Notes: a model not told the origin generated them from the letters alone. 64,000 nucleotides of DNA from UMGS902 sp045538895 (GCA_045538895.1 JAZQEH010000118.1:1-64000); one strand, 5' to 3'. Shown: positions 53,062-61,996, counted from the stretch's first letter. Translations and numbers: made by a program.

Positions 53062-53761
53062 ATAATTTTGATTGAATTTCACTCAATTTTTCATTGGTTG
53101 GTTGCTCAAAATGCTCAAACCTGAAAGGAATGCCAAGATTCTTATACTTTGCACTGCAAATCTTTTTGAATGCGAGTAATTCGGTTTTATCAATACATGA
53201 ATACTCCAAAAGCAGATTGTTAATAAAATCAATGTTTCGTGAATTATCATTCAATGTCGGAATTATCACTTGGCGAAGTGTAACCGGAATTCCCTTTTTA
53301 TTCAGCAAGGATAGAAAACGCAACGGAACGTCAATGCCACAACCTACATATTCACGGTACAATGAGTCATCGGAATACTTTATATCCAGAAGAACTCTAT
53401 CCGTTTCATCGAGCAATTCAATTACTTTTTCGTTCAAAACGCTTCCCGATGTATCGAGGCACGTATTAATTTTTTCAGAATGGCATAGCTTAAAAACCTC
53501 TCTGACAAACTCCGCCTGCAAAAGAGGTTCTCCACCAGAAAACGTGATTCCACCGTCATTGCCAAAATACTCTTTATAGCGAACGACTTTTTCGAAAATC
53601 TCACGAGGAGTATATTCTTTGCCGCCATTCATATCCCATGTTTCGGGATTGTGGCAGCACCCGCATCTCAAATTGCAGCCTTGCAAAAATACTACAAAGC
53701 GAACACCCGGTCCGTCAAGGGTTCCAAGGCTTTGAATAGAATTCACATATCCTTTTATCAT
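53054..53761 (-). CDS. pflA: pyruvate formate-lyase-activating enzyme
   Basis: Radical SAM enzyme that installs the glycyl radical on PflB, 235 residues. Cys29xxxCys33xxCys36 in GCNLRCGCCHNPE; further family motifs SIQSLGTLDGPGVRFVVFLQ, ITFSGGEPLLQ and CLDTSG. Overlaps pflB by 4 bases (ATGA). Confidence 0.97.
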   Translation of the reverse strand: MIKGYVNSIQSLGTLDGPGVRFVVFLQGCNLRCGCCHNPETWDMNGGKEYTPREIFEKVVRYKEYFGNDGGITFSGGEPLLQAEFVREVFKLCHSEKINTCLDTSGSVLNEKVIELLDETDRVLLDIKYSDDSLYREYVGCGIDVPLRFLSLLNKKGIPVTLRQVIIPTLNDNSRNIDFINNLLLEYSCIDKTELLAFKKICSAKYKNLGIPFRFEHFEQPTNEKLSEIQSKLYK

Positions 53762-55989
53762 AATGACTCATGGAAAGTGCGGCTGATAACCTCACGCTGC
53801 TGTTCACGGGAAAGCTTGTTGAAGTTTACCGCATAGCCGGAAACACGAATAGTCAGATTGGGGTATTCCTCGGGATTTTCGTATGCCTTCATCAAAGTCT
53901 GACGGTTCAGCACGTTGATATTGATATGGTGAGCTTTCTTGGCAAAATAACCGTCAAGAATAGTGACAAGATTGCAAATTCTGTCATCTTCGCTTCTTCC
54001 AAGAGCATCGGGAGTGATTGAAAATGTATTTGAGATACCGTCACGACAATCGTCATAACTGATTTTCGCAACCGAGTTCAAGGATGCAAGGGCACCGTTT
54101 TCCTCACGGTTGTGCATGGGATTAGCACCCGGTGCAAAAGGTGCACTTGCGGCACGGCCATCGGGTGTAGCGGCAGTATTCTTGCCATACATAACGTTTG
54201 AAGTAATTGTAAGCACAGAGAGGGTATGCTCGGCATTTCTGTATGCAGGAGTCTTTCGAAGCTCGGTGATAACTTTGTGCGTCATATCCTTGGCAATAAG
54301 GTCAACACGGTCATCATCATTACCGTATTTAGGAAATTCACCGGTCGTTTCAAATTCAGAAATAAAACCGTTTTCATCCTTTATGGGCTTAACGTTTGCA
54401 AACTTAATTGCACTAAGCGAATCGGCAACAACCGAGAGACCTGCTATACCGAAAGCCATAAAGCGCCCTACGTCCGTGTCATGAAGTGCCATCTGAGTTT
54501 TCTCATACGCATATTTGTCATGCATGTAATGGATAACGTTCATTGTATTCACATAGAGCTTAGAAAGCCACTTGATATAAATATCAAAACGTGTCATTAC
54601 CTCTTCAAAATCAAGCTTTTCGCCATCAAGCACCGGCATTTGAGGTCCAATGTGCATCTTACTGCTGACATCGTATCCACCATTGATTGCAATAAGAAGA
54701 AGCTTGGCAAGATTGCAACGAGCACCAAAGAATTGCATCTGTTTTCCAACCTTCATAGCGGAAACACAACATGCGATTGCATAGTCGTCGCCGTAAATAG
54801 GACGCATAAGATCATCGTTTTCATACTGAATGGAATCGGTGTCAACAGATACCTTGGCACAGAACTTTTTAAACCCTTCAGGAAGTGAATTCGACCAAAG
54901 AACGGTAAGGTTCGGTTCGGGGGAAGAACTCAGGGTATAGAGCGTGTTCAGAATACGGAAACTGTTTTTAGTTACAAGAGTTCTTCCGTCTTCGCCCATG
55001 CCACCGACTGCTTCGGTAATCCACATGGGATCTCCACCGAAAAGTTCGTTATATTCAGGTGTACGTAAATGGCGTGCTATACGGAGTTTCATAACGAAAT
55101 CGTCAATGATCTCCTGTGCCGCCTCTTCGGTAAGAATACCGCTCGCAATATCACGTTCAATGTAAATGTCAAAGAACGTACTAACTCTGCCAAGCGACAT
55201 TGCGGCACCGTTCTGCTCTTTGATAGCACCAAGGTATGCAAAATATGTCCATTGTACAGCTTCTTTAGCATTAGCAGCAGGTTCGCTGATATCAAATCCG
55301 TACATCGCCGCCATTTCTTTAAGATAACCGAGAAACGCGATCTGCTGATACAGCTCTTCGTCAAGACGAATAGTATCTGTAGAGAAAACACCCTCAGAAA
55401 GCGCTGCTTTATCTTTGGTTTTTTCTTCAATAAGCCTGTTAACACCATAGAGGGCGACTCTACGGTAGTCACCGATAATGCGACCTCTTCCGTAAGCATC
55501 GGGAAGACCCGTGATTACGTGGCATTTACGTGCGGCACGCATTTCGTCGGTGTATGCACGGAAAACACCGTCATTATGCGTTGTACGGAATTTGAACTCT
55601 TCTTCAACTTTAGGGCTGAGCTTATAACCGTACGCTTCGCATGCCTGACGCACCATACGCATACCGCCAAAGGGATTTACTCCACGCTTTAACGGGCGGT
55701 TGGTCTGCATACCGACAATGATCTCGTTTTCCTTATCAATATAACCGGGAGAATAGCTGGTGAGCGATGAAACGGTAGCAGTATCAATATCTAAAACTCC
55801 GCCGAATTGGCGTTCGAGAGCAAATAATGCCTCGAGCTTTTTCATCATATTCTGGGTTCTGACAGTTGCACCTGACAAGAAATCACTATCGCCTTTATAC
55901 TCCGTATAATTCTGCTGAATAAAATCACGTACATTGATTTCGTCCTGCCATACACCTTTAGAAAAACCTTTCCAGTTGTTATGTTCCAT
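53758..55989 (-). CDS. pflB: formate acetyltransferase (pyruvate formate-lyase)
   Basis: Converts pyruvate and CoA to acetyl-CoA and formate in anaerobic metabolism, 743 residues. The catalytic pair is Cys407-Cys408 (IACCVSAMKVG) and the glycyl radical site is Gly718 (IRVSGYAVNF), near the C-terminus as in PflB. The upstream leader is a ZTP riboswitch, linking formate supply to purine/one-carbon need. AAGGAGGTAGCATT precedes the ATG. Confidence 0.98.
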   Translation of the reverse strand: MEHNNWKGFSKGVWQDEINVRDFIQQNYTEYKGDSDFLSGATVRTQNMMKKLEALFALERQFGGVLDIDTATVSSLTSYSPGYIDKENEIIVGMQTNRPLKRGVNPFGGMRMVRQACEAYGYKLSPKVEEEFKFRTTHNDGVFRAYTDEMRAARKCHVITGLPDAYGRGRIIGDYRRVALYGVNRLIEEKTKDKAALSEGVFSTDTIRLDEELYQQIAFLGYLKEMAAMYGFDISEPAANAKEAVQWTYFAYLGAIKEQNGAAMSLGRVSTFFDIYIERDIASGILTEEAAQEIIDDFVMKLRIARHLRTPEYNELFGGDPMWITEAVGGMGEDGRTLVTKNSFRILNTLYTLSSSPEPNLTVLWSNSLPEGFKKFCAKVSVDTDSIQYENDDLMRPIYGDDYAIACCVSAMKVGKQMQFFGARCNLAKLLLIAINGGYDVSSKMHIGPQMPVLDGEKLDFEEVMTRFDIYIKWLSKLYVNTMNVIHYMHDKYAYEKTQMALHDTDVGRFMAFGIAGLSVVADSLSAIKFANVKPIKDENGFISEFETTGEFPKYGNDDDRVDLIAKDMTHKVITELRKTPAYRNAEHTLSVLTITSNVMYGKNTAATPDGRAASAPFAPGANPMHNREENGALASLNSVAKISYDDCRDGISNTFSITPDALGRSEDDRICNLVTILDGYFAKKAHHININVLNRQTLMKAYENPEEYPNLTIRVSGYAVNFNKLSREQQREVISRTFHESL

Positions 55990-56009
55990 AATGCTACCTC
56001 CTTATATGC

Positions 56010-56044
56010 AAAAAGGGCAAATCAGCTTTTATACTGATTTGCCC
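56010..56044 (-). terminator. riboswitch-linked terminator before pflB
   Basis: Minus strand 11-bp stem GGGCAAATCAG/CTGATTTGCCC (56034-56044 with 56015-56025) with an 8-base loop, then TTTTT. Its 5' arm reuses the GGGCA that closes the ZTP aptamer, so ligand-stabilised aptamer folding and terminator formation compete. Confidence 0.92.
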
Positions 56045-56109
56045 AGACGGTCGGCTATTCTTTTACACTCCCCTGCGGTAATCCGCAAAATCCGTCAGTC
56101 ATGTAAAAG
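56034..56109 (-). promoter_or_regulatory. ZTP riboswitch (pfl motif)
   Basis: Minus strand reading from 56109: P1 CTTTTACA pairs with TGTAAAAG (56102-56109 with 56060-56067). Conserved core pieces are TGACTGACGG, hairpin TGCGG-ATTA-CCGCA, GGGGAGTG, and the 3' element GCCGACCGTCTGGGCA. CCGTC can pair with GACGG as the pseudoknot. These match the pfl-motif/ZTP aptamer consensus. ZTP is the folate-starvation alarmone, and binding would prevent the terminator and turn on pflB-pflA, which supply formate. Confidence 0.92.
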
Positions 56110-56119
56110 CTGTACTTAA

Positions 56120-56148
56120 ACTATACACTAAAATCTTGCTTTTGTCAA
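56120..56148 (-). promoter_or_regulatory. sigma-A promoter of the pfl operon
   Basis: Minus strand TTGACA (56143-56148), 17-base spacer, TATAGT (56120-56125). Transcription would begin at about 56113, only a few bases before P1 of the riboswitch. Confidence 0.9.
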
Positions 56149-56203
56149 TCAAAATATAACACTAAATGCAGAAGATTTTTTGATACATTTTGTGAAAATA
56201 TAA

Positions 56204-56914
56204 TCAATCAATAGTTTTAATACTATATCCTGCATGCAGAATAGCAGAACGTGCCAAAACAAAGGTAGGATCAACAAATGTTCCTGTAAGACCGTATTTT
56301 TCAACGGCTAACGGAAGTTCGGTGCAACCGAGAATTGCAACTTCAGCACCCTGCTCTGCTAATCGCGAAAGCTCTGCATTTACAGATGTTACATCGAAAT
56401 TATCAGCACCGGCTTTAACACCTTTATAAATAATATCCATTACGTCCTTTTGTATTAAATCCGATGGATACATTAAATCAATTCCAAACTTCTTAAAAAT
56501 CTTTCCGAATACATCTGTATGTCTTGTTCCGTCAGTTGCAAGAAGAACGCTCTTCTTAACGTTTTTAGACACAAGGTATTTTGCAGTTTCCTCAACTATA
56601 TTCAAAATCGGAATATTTACAGCTTCAACAAGCTTATCATAAAATCCGTGTGAAGTGATGCACGGTATAATTAGAAAATCTGCACCGGCATCCGCAAGCC
56701 TGTTCGCAGATTCAATCAGATACGGAAGCGGCGACGCTGTGCCATGCAAAATAGCACTTGTTCTGTCAGGAATCGAAGGGTTATTGTCAATTATTACGTG
56801 TATATGTTCGGCATCAAGTTTTGCATCAGTCATGCTAATGATGCGGTAAAACAAATCCGCAGTAGCAAGCGGCCCCATACCGCCAATAATGCCTATTGTT
56901 TTTTTGTTACTCAT
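56204..56914 (-). CDS. aspartate/glutamate racemase family protein
   Basis: A 236-residue Asp/Glu racemase-fold enzyme. N-terminal TIGIIGGMGPLATADLF, the first catalytic Cys85 in IIPCITSHGF and the second Cys197 in AILGCTELPL are present; PCNT, the commoner context of the first Cys, reads PCIT here. Presumably supplies a D-amino acid. ATG at 56914 preferred over GTG at 56926; neither has a strong Shine-Dalgarno. Confidence 0.88.
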   Translation of the reverse strand: MSNKKTIGIIGGMGPLATADLFYRIISMTDAKLDAEHIHVIIDNNPSIPDRTSAILHGTASPLPYLIESANRLADAGADFLIIPCITSHGFYDKLVEAVNIPILNIVEETAKYLVSKNVKKSVLLATDGTRHTDVFGKIFKKFGIDLMYPSDLIQKDVMDIIYKGVKAGADNFDVTSVNAELSRLAEQGAEVAILGCTELPLAVEKYGLTGTFVDPTFVLARSAILHAGYSIKTID

Positions 56915-56951
56915 TCTGATTCTCACTTAAAGGTTTTTATTCATTTATAAT

Positions 56952-56980
56952 ATTTTAACATAATAAAAACAGAATTGCAA
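56952..56980 (-). promoter_or_regulatory. probable promoter of the racemase gene
   Basis: Minus strand TTGCAA (56975-56980), 17-base spacer, TAAAAT (56952-56957) preceded by TG one base before. Confidence 0.6.
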
Positions 56981-57014
56981 TGTGTTTTATTTAAAGTTTA
57001 GAATACATTATTTC

Positions 57015-57043
57015 GTATAAATCACCTTGTTTTGCAGATACTA
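57015..57043 (+). promoter_or_regulatory. possible sporulation-type (sigma-G/F) promoter of spoVT
   Basis: GTATA (57015-57019), 17 bases, GATACTA (57037-57043), close to the sigma-G pattern (GNATR, then CATNNTA). spoVT is a sigma-G gene in Bacillus, which supports the reading, but one base of the -10 differs. No sigma-A promoter is seen. Confidence 0.35.
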
Positions 57044-57079
57044 ACAGTACAAATCTGTAAGTCAAGGAGCAATTTATAT

Positions 57080-57631
57080 ATGAAAGCAACAGGAATTGTA
57101 AGAAGAATCGACGACCTTGGTCGTGTGGTTATACCCAAAGAGATAAGAAGAACCATGAGAATCCGTGAGGGCGATCCGCTTGAGATTTACACCGATCGTG
57201 AGGGCGAAGTAATTTTTAAAAAATATTCACCAATCGGTGAGCTTGTTTCATTCGCCTCACAGTATGCGGACACTTTGAACAAAACTTGCGGTATGTCCAT
57301 TGTAATTTCGGACAGAGATGCAGTAGTTGCATGCGCCGGTGTTTCAAAAAAAGAATACACCGAAAAAAAGATTTCCGATGAAATTGAGGACATAATCGAA
57401 AGCCGAACACTGTATGTGGCAAGCGGTGACAGTACTACCTTCCCTGTTATCGAAGACGGCGGAAGCCACTATGTCAGTTGTGCAATGCCAATAATCAGCG
57501 AGGGAGATATTGTTGGGTGTGTAGTTTCACTCACATCAAACGATGCGAGCGGAAGCACTCTTGCAAAAGACGTAGAAACAAAACTGATACAAACGGCCGC
57601 CTCTTTTCTCGGGAAGCAGCTTGAAGCATGA
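57080..57631 (+). CDS. spoVT: stage V sporulation protein T (SpoVT)
   Basis: Forespore transcription regulator, 183 residues. Residues 1-50 form the AbrB-type swapped-hairpin DNA-binding domain (MKATGIVRRIDDLGRVVIPK, then EIRRTMRIREGDPLEIYTD) and the remainder a GAF-like domain (SIVISDRDAVVACAGVSKKE, FPVIEDGGSHYVSCAMPII). AAGGAGCAATTTAT precedes the ATG; an earlier in-frame start would overlap the promoter. Together with the SleC-like cassette it shows a spore former. Confidence 0.94.
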   Translation: MKATGIVRRIDDLGRVVIPKEIRRTMRIREGDPLEIYTDREGEVIFKKYSPIGELVSFASQYADTLNKTCGMSIVISDRDAVVACAGVSKKEYTEKKISDEIEDIIESRTLYVASGDSTTFPVIEDGGSHYVSCAMPIISEGDIVGCVVSLTSNDASGSTLAKDVETKLIQTAASFLGKQLEA

Positions 57632-57632
57632 C

Positions 57633-57668
57633 AAAACGCAGCAGAAAACATTTTCTGCTGCGTTTTTA
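57633..57668. terminator. bidirectional terminator spoVT / E2-like gene
   Basis: 16-base perfect arms (57633-57648 with 57651-57666) on CGCAGCAG/CTGCTGCG flanked by A4/T4 runs; the physical loop is about 6 bases. Serves both convergent genes. Confidence 0.92.
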
Positions 57669-57669
57669 C

Positions 57670-58545
57670 TTATTCTACATCTTCAATGACGTTCTCGGGC
57701 GGTGTCAAAAGAGTTTCTGGAGAAGTAATCAATTTTTTGATAATCTTAAAAGCCGAAGCATAGTAATATCCATCACAAATTCTCTCATCAGTAACCGCAT
57801 TCAAATCAATCAAAGTCTGTTTTTCAACAGAACCGTCATCGTTCAATTTGTTTACGTGATACTTTTTACCGTATGCAATAAACAAGGGCAAATTGCCAAA
57901 ATTATACAAATGGTGAAAAACCGGAGGAATTCCAAGTGACCCCATACTTGTCACAATTAACGAACCGTGAAAAGGACTGACATCAAGCAACGATTTCGGT
58001 AACCAACCGTGATAGTCCAGGAAATTCAGGAAACCAACGGCGGCTCTCAAGATAAATCCGGGCAATTTAACAAGAGTTGAAACGGTATCTTCAAAGTCAG
58101 AGTTGCCATCATCCCCGACTGCTTCTTTTACAACCTTATTGAACTTTTCATATACATCTATCAGAGTGTCTGTCGGCTCAAAACGAACTTTAACCATAGT
58201 ATCAGAAGCTTCGAGTGACATTTCTCTTTTAACAGCCATGTTGACTTCTATTGTATTGCGGTGAAAAATCTTTTGGCCTGAGCAAAAACGGTTTATACCG
58301 GGACGTGAAGCCACAGTGCGGATATATGCCGCAAGAATAACATGCAGAATACTCATGCTCTTATATCCCTGCTTGCGAAGTTCTCGCAGAAGTTTGTCCG
58401 CCTCTGTAATGTTGACTGTATCAGAAAACATATTCTGCGCATCGTTTCTGGTTGGCATAATGTAGGGTACTACATAGGACATTGCAGGCAAAGTACGTAC
58501 ACGTCTTCCCTCTTTTCTGTCGCCCCATCTGCGTTTTTTGTTCAT
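57670..58545 (-). CDS. CAT/E2-acyltransferase-fold protein without catalytic His
   Basis: A 291-residue protein matching the catalytic domain of 2-oxoacid dehydrogenase E2/chloramphenicol acetyltransferase, with no lipoyl or E1-binding domain. Family landmarks: RPGINRFCSGQKIFHRNTIE, VNMAVKREMSLEASDTMVKV and PFHGSLIVTSMGSLGIPPVFHHL. The active-site HRxxDG near the end reads ERICDG (Glu254 where the His should be), so acyl transfer by the usual mechanism is unlikely. CGGAGAAGAATT precedes the ATG. 24 bases downstream of the lactonase-like gene, probably co-transcribed. Confidence 0.8.
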   Translation of the reverse strand: MNKKRRWGDRKEGRRVRTLPAMSYVVPYIMPTRNDAQNMFSDTVNITEADKLLRELRKQGYKSMSILHVILAAYIRTVASRPGINRFCSGQKIFHRNTIEVNMAVKREMSLEASDTMVKVRFEPTDTLIDVYEKFNKVVKEAVGDDGNSDFEDTVSTLVKLPGFILRAAVGFLNFLDYHGWLPKSLLDVSPFHGSLIVTSMGSLGIPPVFHHLYNFGNLPLFIAYGKKYHVNKLNDDGSVEKQTLIDLNAVTDERICDGYYYASAFKIIKKLITSPETLLTPPENVIEDVE

Positions 58546-58569
58546 AATTCTTCTCCGTATATATGTAAT

Positions 58570-59550
58570 TTAGAGTTCAGCTACACCTGCTGCATTCGGG
58601 AAATTAAATTTATGTGAAGCTCCGGCAATCGGGAGACCGTCATTACCGAGCGGCATTATGCAGATTTCTCCGGAAACCTGATAACAAACAATCAATGTTT
58701 TTCCGTCTTTTGATAAAGTCATATGTCTTGGCTTTTCTCCATCAGTGGGCAAACGAAGTTTTTCATAAAGTCTGCCGTTTTCATCAACTCCAAAGAAAAC
58801 AAGAGATTCGCTATAGCGATTTGCACCGTAAATTGTCTTTTCATCGGGAGAAAGACAAATAGCCGAACAATGACTCTTGCCTACAAAACCTTCCGGAAGC
58901 GTAGAAATTCTTTGCAAAAGCTTCTTTTCAGGCATTTTATAAACAAGAACTTCATTTGAAAGCTCGGTAATTACATAAAGGATACTTTCATCCGAATTGT
59001 AAACCGAGTGTCTTGGATGCTGATCTCTTTCGGTGTAAATGCGGTCTTTTTCAACAATCGTGCCATTTTTTATTTCATAAAAGTAAATAATATCAAGGCC
59101 TACATTGTTAACCATGAGTGTGTCTTCGGCTTTGTTAACACTAACATAATGCACACGAGTTATAAGAGTTTCATCGCCGGTTTCGTTTACCTGAAGGAGC
59201 GAACCGGAGCTTATAAACTTGCCACTTTCGTCAATAGTAGCATACAAAAGATGACCGGAACCCCAGCAAGCACCGAATACCATATGATTCTTTGGAGAAT
59301 AGCAGATATGACACAAGTCTGTACCTTCAAAACGCACACTGTCTACCAAAGCAAAATCTTTGCCATTTTTGAGATATGAATGCATATAAGAATAGTTGTC
59401 GTTTTCTGTTACCGCAAACATTCTATCGCCGATTACTTCAACAAAGCTTGGAGACTCGATTGTATCAAACCATGAAACATTGCCGTATTCGTCACATCTT
59501 ACGATATTTTTGTTGCCGGCTTCACCGTATCCGGAAATAATAAGATCCAT
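58570..59550 (-). CDS. beta-propeller lactonase family protein (YkgB/Pgl-like)
   Basis: A 326-residue protein of repeated beta blades, like the 6-phosphogluconolactonase/lactonase 7-bladed propeller family: HICYSPKNHMVFGACWGSGH, RDQHPRHSVYNSDESILYVI, CLSPDEKTIYGANRYSESL and PRHMTLSKDGKTLIVCYQVS. No signal peptide, so cytoplasmic. Family members hydrolyse lactones, often of sugar acids; the substrate here is unknown. Own promoter; the E2-like gene follows. Confidence 0.85.
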   Translation of the reverse strand: MDLIISGYGEAGNKNIVRCDEYGNVSWFDTIESPSFVEVIGDRMFAVTENDNYSYMHSYLKNGKDFALVDSVRFEGTDLCHICYSPKNHMVFGACWGSGHLLYATIDESGKFISSGSLLQVNETGDETLITRVHYVSVNKAEDTLMVNNVGLDIIYFYEIKNGTIVEKDRIYTERDQHPRHSVYNSDESILYVITELSNEVLVYKMPEKKLLQRISTLPEGFVGKSHCSAICLSPDEKTIYGANRYSESLVFFGVDENGRLYEKLRLPTDGEKPRHMTLSKDGKTLIVCYQVSGEICIMPLGNDGLPIAGASHKFNFPNAAGVAEL

Positions 59551-59580
59551 AATTCTCTCCTATTCAACACAGTTTTCACC

Positions 59581-59609
59581 ATTTTATCACATTTTCTTCT
59601 CTTTTTCAA
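59581..59609 (-). promoter_or_regulatory. sigma-A promoter of the lactonase/E2-like pair
   Basis: Minus strand TTGAAA (59604-59609), 17-base spacer, TAAAAT (59581-59586). Confidence 0.75.
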
Positions 59610-59637
59610 CATTTTTTTACATTTCTAACTCCAATAC

Positions 59638-59666
59638 TTGTATTTATGAATTAATTTTAGTAGAAT
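59638..59666 (+). promoter_or_regulatory. possible promoter of comEC
   Basis: TTGTAT (59638-59643), 17-base spacer, TAGAAT (59661-59666). Moderate match only. Confidence 0.5.
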
Positions 59667-59699
59667 GTTAAAAAAAGGAAGTTAAACGGATTTATTTAT

Positions 59700-61931
59700 A
59701 TGAACATATTCGAGAAAAGACCTCTTCTGCTTTCATTATTTATTTTTGTTGGTTTCAGTGCGGTGTGTTTAATTATACCCACACACTTAAAACTATTGAA
59801 TATCGTTATCTGCATCGCGGCAGTCGTAACTTTGGGAGTTCTGTTTTTGGTATTAAAGATCCGTAATAAAAAGGCAGATATTTCTTTCTTAATTTTCTTA
59901 TGTGCGGTTTCTGTTCTTTTGGCAACTATGAACTCATACCGCGCATTCGATATAAAACTCAAAGAAATACGTAATTTGTCTGAAGAAAACAGCGTAGTTG
60001 CTGAAATACATGAATGTACATACAGAGCGTCTTATACCGCCGACTATACCGCAAGAATCATCAAAATAAACGGTGCGAAGAAAAACTTTTATGCCAAGAT
60101 AACTTCTGAAAAAGCCGTCGGACTGGAAGCGGGAGATATTATTTGTGCAAACATGATTTTTCAGAATTTTCCCGTTCTTTCTTATGGCTATGATTTAGCA
60201 ACGGCAAATCTGCCTCAAGGAATAATTGCCTATGCCACTTTTTCCGATACTATCTACACCGACAGCAATGCTTTCGATTCAGGATTCTTTTACAACGCCA
60301 GAAAATTTGTTTCCGAAACGGTTGACAAATGCAATTTTAAAAACGTCGGACCGTTAATCAAGGCACTGCTGATTGGAGACAGAAGTGAGCTCGAAGACGA
60401 AACCAACCTCGCTTTTGAACGGTTGGGAATTTCGCATATTCTTTCAATAAGCGGCACACATTTCACTGTGCTTTTAGGCATGATCATGCTTCTGCTTTCG
60501 CTTTTTGGAGTCAACAAAAAAGTAATCTACTTTGTTCTCATACCGATTGCCATATTCTATATGGGGCTTTCCGGTTTTTCGCCTTCAGTTTGCCGTGCAG
60601 GTATAATGTCACTAATGGCATATATGGGATTTTTGCTTGGCAGAACAAAAGACTCGTACACTTCCCTTTTTGTTGCCATGGTCTTGCTTTTAACAGTAAC
60701 CCCGTACACAGTAACAAGTATCGGCTTGTGGCTCTCTTTTTCGGCTACATTTACCATTCTTATAATACTTGATATTTTTAGTTCTACCGAAATGTTCAGC
60801 AAACATACTTCATGGTACAAAAAGATACTGTTCTTCTTTATTTCAAGAATGATAATTACGCTCGCCGTTTCGTTTACTTCGCTACCGATAATTACAATGA
60901 CATTTGGTGTTTATTCAATAGCCACGCCGCTTGCAAATATCACCATAGTACCGTTGTTTGAACTTTTTCTGTATCTTGCTCCGTTAGCAGTCTTGTTTTC
61001 AAACTTTCCACTACTACTGAGTTTAATCGATTATCTTGGTGGTTTGATTCTTAAAATTGCATTATATTTTTCCAAGTACAACAACCTACTTGTTTCGTTG
61101 GATTATACTGCCATAAAGATCATTTCATTCATAGGCGTTGTAGTTACGGTTATTATGATCATCTTGCCACTGAAACGAAAAATATGGTTATTAGTTCCTT
61201 TTTCTCTTTCAATAATTTTAATTATAGTTTCCGTGTCACTTATTACAGCTTCACATTCAGAAGAAACACATATTTCATACTTCCGTAGTGGAACAAACGA
61301 CGGTATAATGGCTATTGACAATAACAAAGCTATGTACATAGACGTTTCATGCAGTTCGCCGTCATTTTCCTATTTTGCAAGCGGAGTTGCAAACGATCAT
61401 AATTGTCCTGAAATATCAACAGTCGTTTTTACTCATTACAGAAGCAGGCACACAAGCATGTTCAAAAAACTTGCTTCTACTACAAGAATTCACCGGATTT
61501 ATCTACCAGTTTCTTTAAAAGAGGAATTTGCACAGATATGCAAAATTGCAAGTGAACAGAACATTGTGATAAGATGGTATTCTTACGGCGAAGAAATAAC
61601 ATTTGAAGATACAAAAACTAAAATTTTTGAACCTCAGTATGCAGAAAACTCTACACACGAAGTAGTTTCGTTCGGAATAACTGCCAATAACAAGGATTTT
61701 CTCTATCTCGGCTCTTCTTTTTCAAGATGCAAAGAACCGCTAGACAACGAAATCAAATCAGCCGAGTACATCTTTTTAGGTCAGCATTATCCCAAAGCAA
61801 AAGAATACTTTGAACTAAAAACCGATGCCGAACTGATATACGGCAACGAACATGTTTATAACCTCTCACTTTCCGAAAAAGAAGCATATTTGCTGACAGA
61901 TGGCGGTTTATATGACATAATGCTGAAATAA
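59700..61931 (+). CDS. comEC: ComEC/Rec2-family DNA uptake channel, degenerate metallo-beta-lactamase domain
   Basis: A 743-residue polytopic protein. N-terminal part with an OB-like outer domain (about 80-190), then the Competence domain (IKALLIGDRSELEDE, GISHILSISGTHFTVLLGM, GLSGFSPSVCRAGIMS) with 8 or so membrane segments to about 510. The C-terminal 230 residues look like the ComEC metallo-beta-lactamase domain, but the HxHxDH motif reads HYRSRH, so metal binding is doubtful. In Bacillus ComEC forms the inner-membrane channel for transforming DNA. No other competence gene is in the window. Confidence 0.9.
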   Translation: MNIFEKRPLLLSLFIFVGFSAVCLIIPTHLKLLNIVICIAAVVTLGVLFLVLKIRNKKADISFLIFLCAVSVLLATMNSYRAFDIKLKEIRNLSEENSVVAEIHECTYRASYTADYTARIIKINGAKKNFYAKITSEKAVGLEAGDIICANMIFQNFPVLSYGYDLATANLPQGIIAYATFSDTIYTDSNAFDSGFFYNARKFVSETVDKCNFKNVGPLIKALLIGDRSELEDETNLAFERLGISHILSISGTHFTVLLGMIMLLLSLFGVNKKVIYFVLIPIAIFYMGLSGFSPSVCRAGIMSLMAYMGFLLGRTKDSYTSLFVAMVLLLTVTPYTVTSIGLWLSFSATFTILIILDIFSSTEMFSKHTSWYKKILFFFISRMIITLAVSFTSLPIITMTFGVYSIATPLANITIVPLFELFLYLAPLAVLFSNFPLLLSLIDYLGGLILKIALYFSKYNNLLVSLDYTAIKIISFIGVVVTVIMIILPLKRKIWLLVPFSLSIILIIVSVSLITASHSEETHISYFRSGTNDGIMAIDNNKAMYIDVSCSSPSFSYFASGVANDHNCPEISTVVFTHYRSRHTSMFKKLASTTRIHRIYLPVSLKEEFAQICKIASEQNIVIRWYSYGEEITFEDTKTKIFEPQYAENSTHEVVSFGITANNKDFLYLGSSFSRCKEPLDNEIKSAEYIFLGQHYPKAKEYFELKTDAELIYGNEHVYNLSLSEKEAYLLTDGGLYDIMLK

Positions 61932-61967
61932 AGCTTAAAAAAACCGCTATTTTTGCATTTTTTACAA

Positions 61968-61996
61968 TTGACATCTTCGCTATTTTTTTGTATAAT
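61968..61996 (+). promoter_or_regulatory. consensus sigma-A promoter of guaB
   Basis: TTGACA (61968-61973), 17-base spacer, TATAAT (61991-61996): a perfect consensus promoter, in line with the strong codon bias of guaB. No purine riboswitch or other leader structure fits in the short leader. Confidence 0.93.

Noticed and set aside
54226..54888. Open plus-strand frame of 220 codons inside pflB
   Set aside because: It is antisense to a well-conserved enzyme gene, has no Shine-Dalgarno or recognisable domains, and mirrors the codon structure of pflB.
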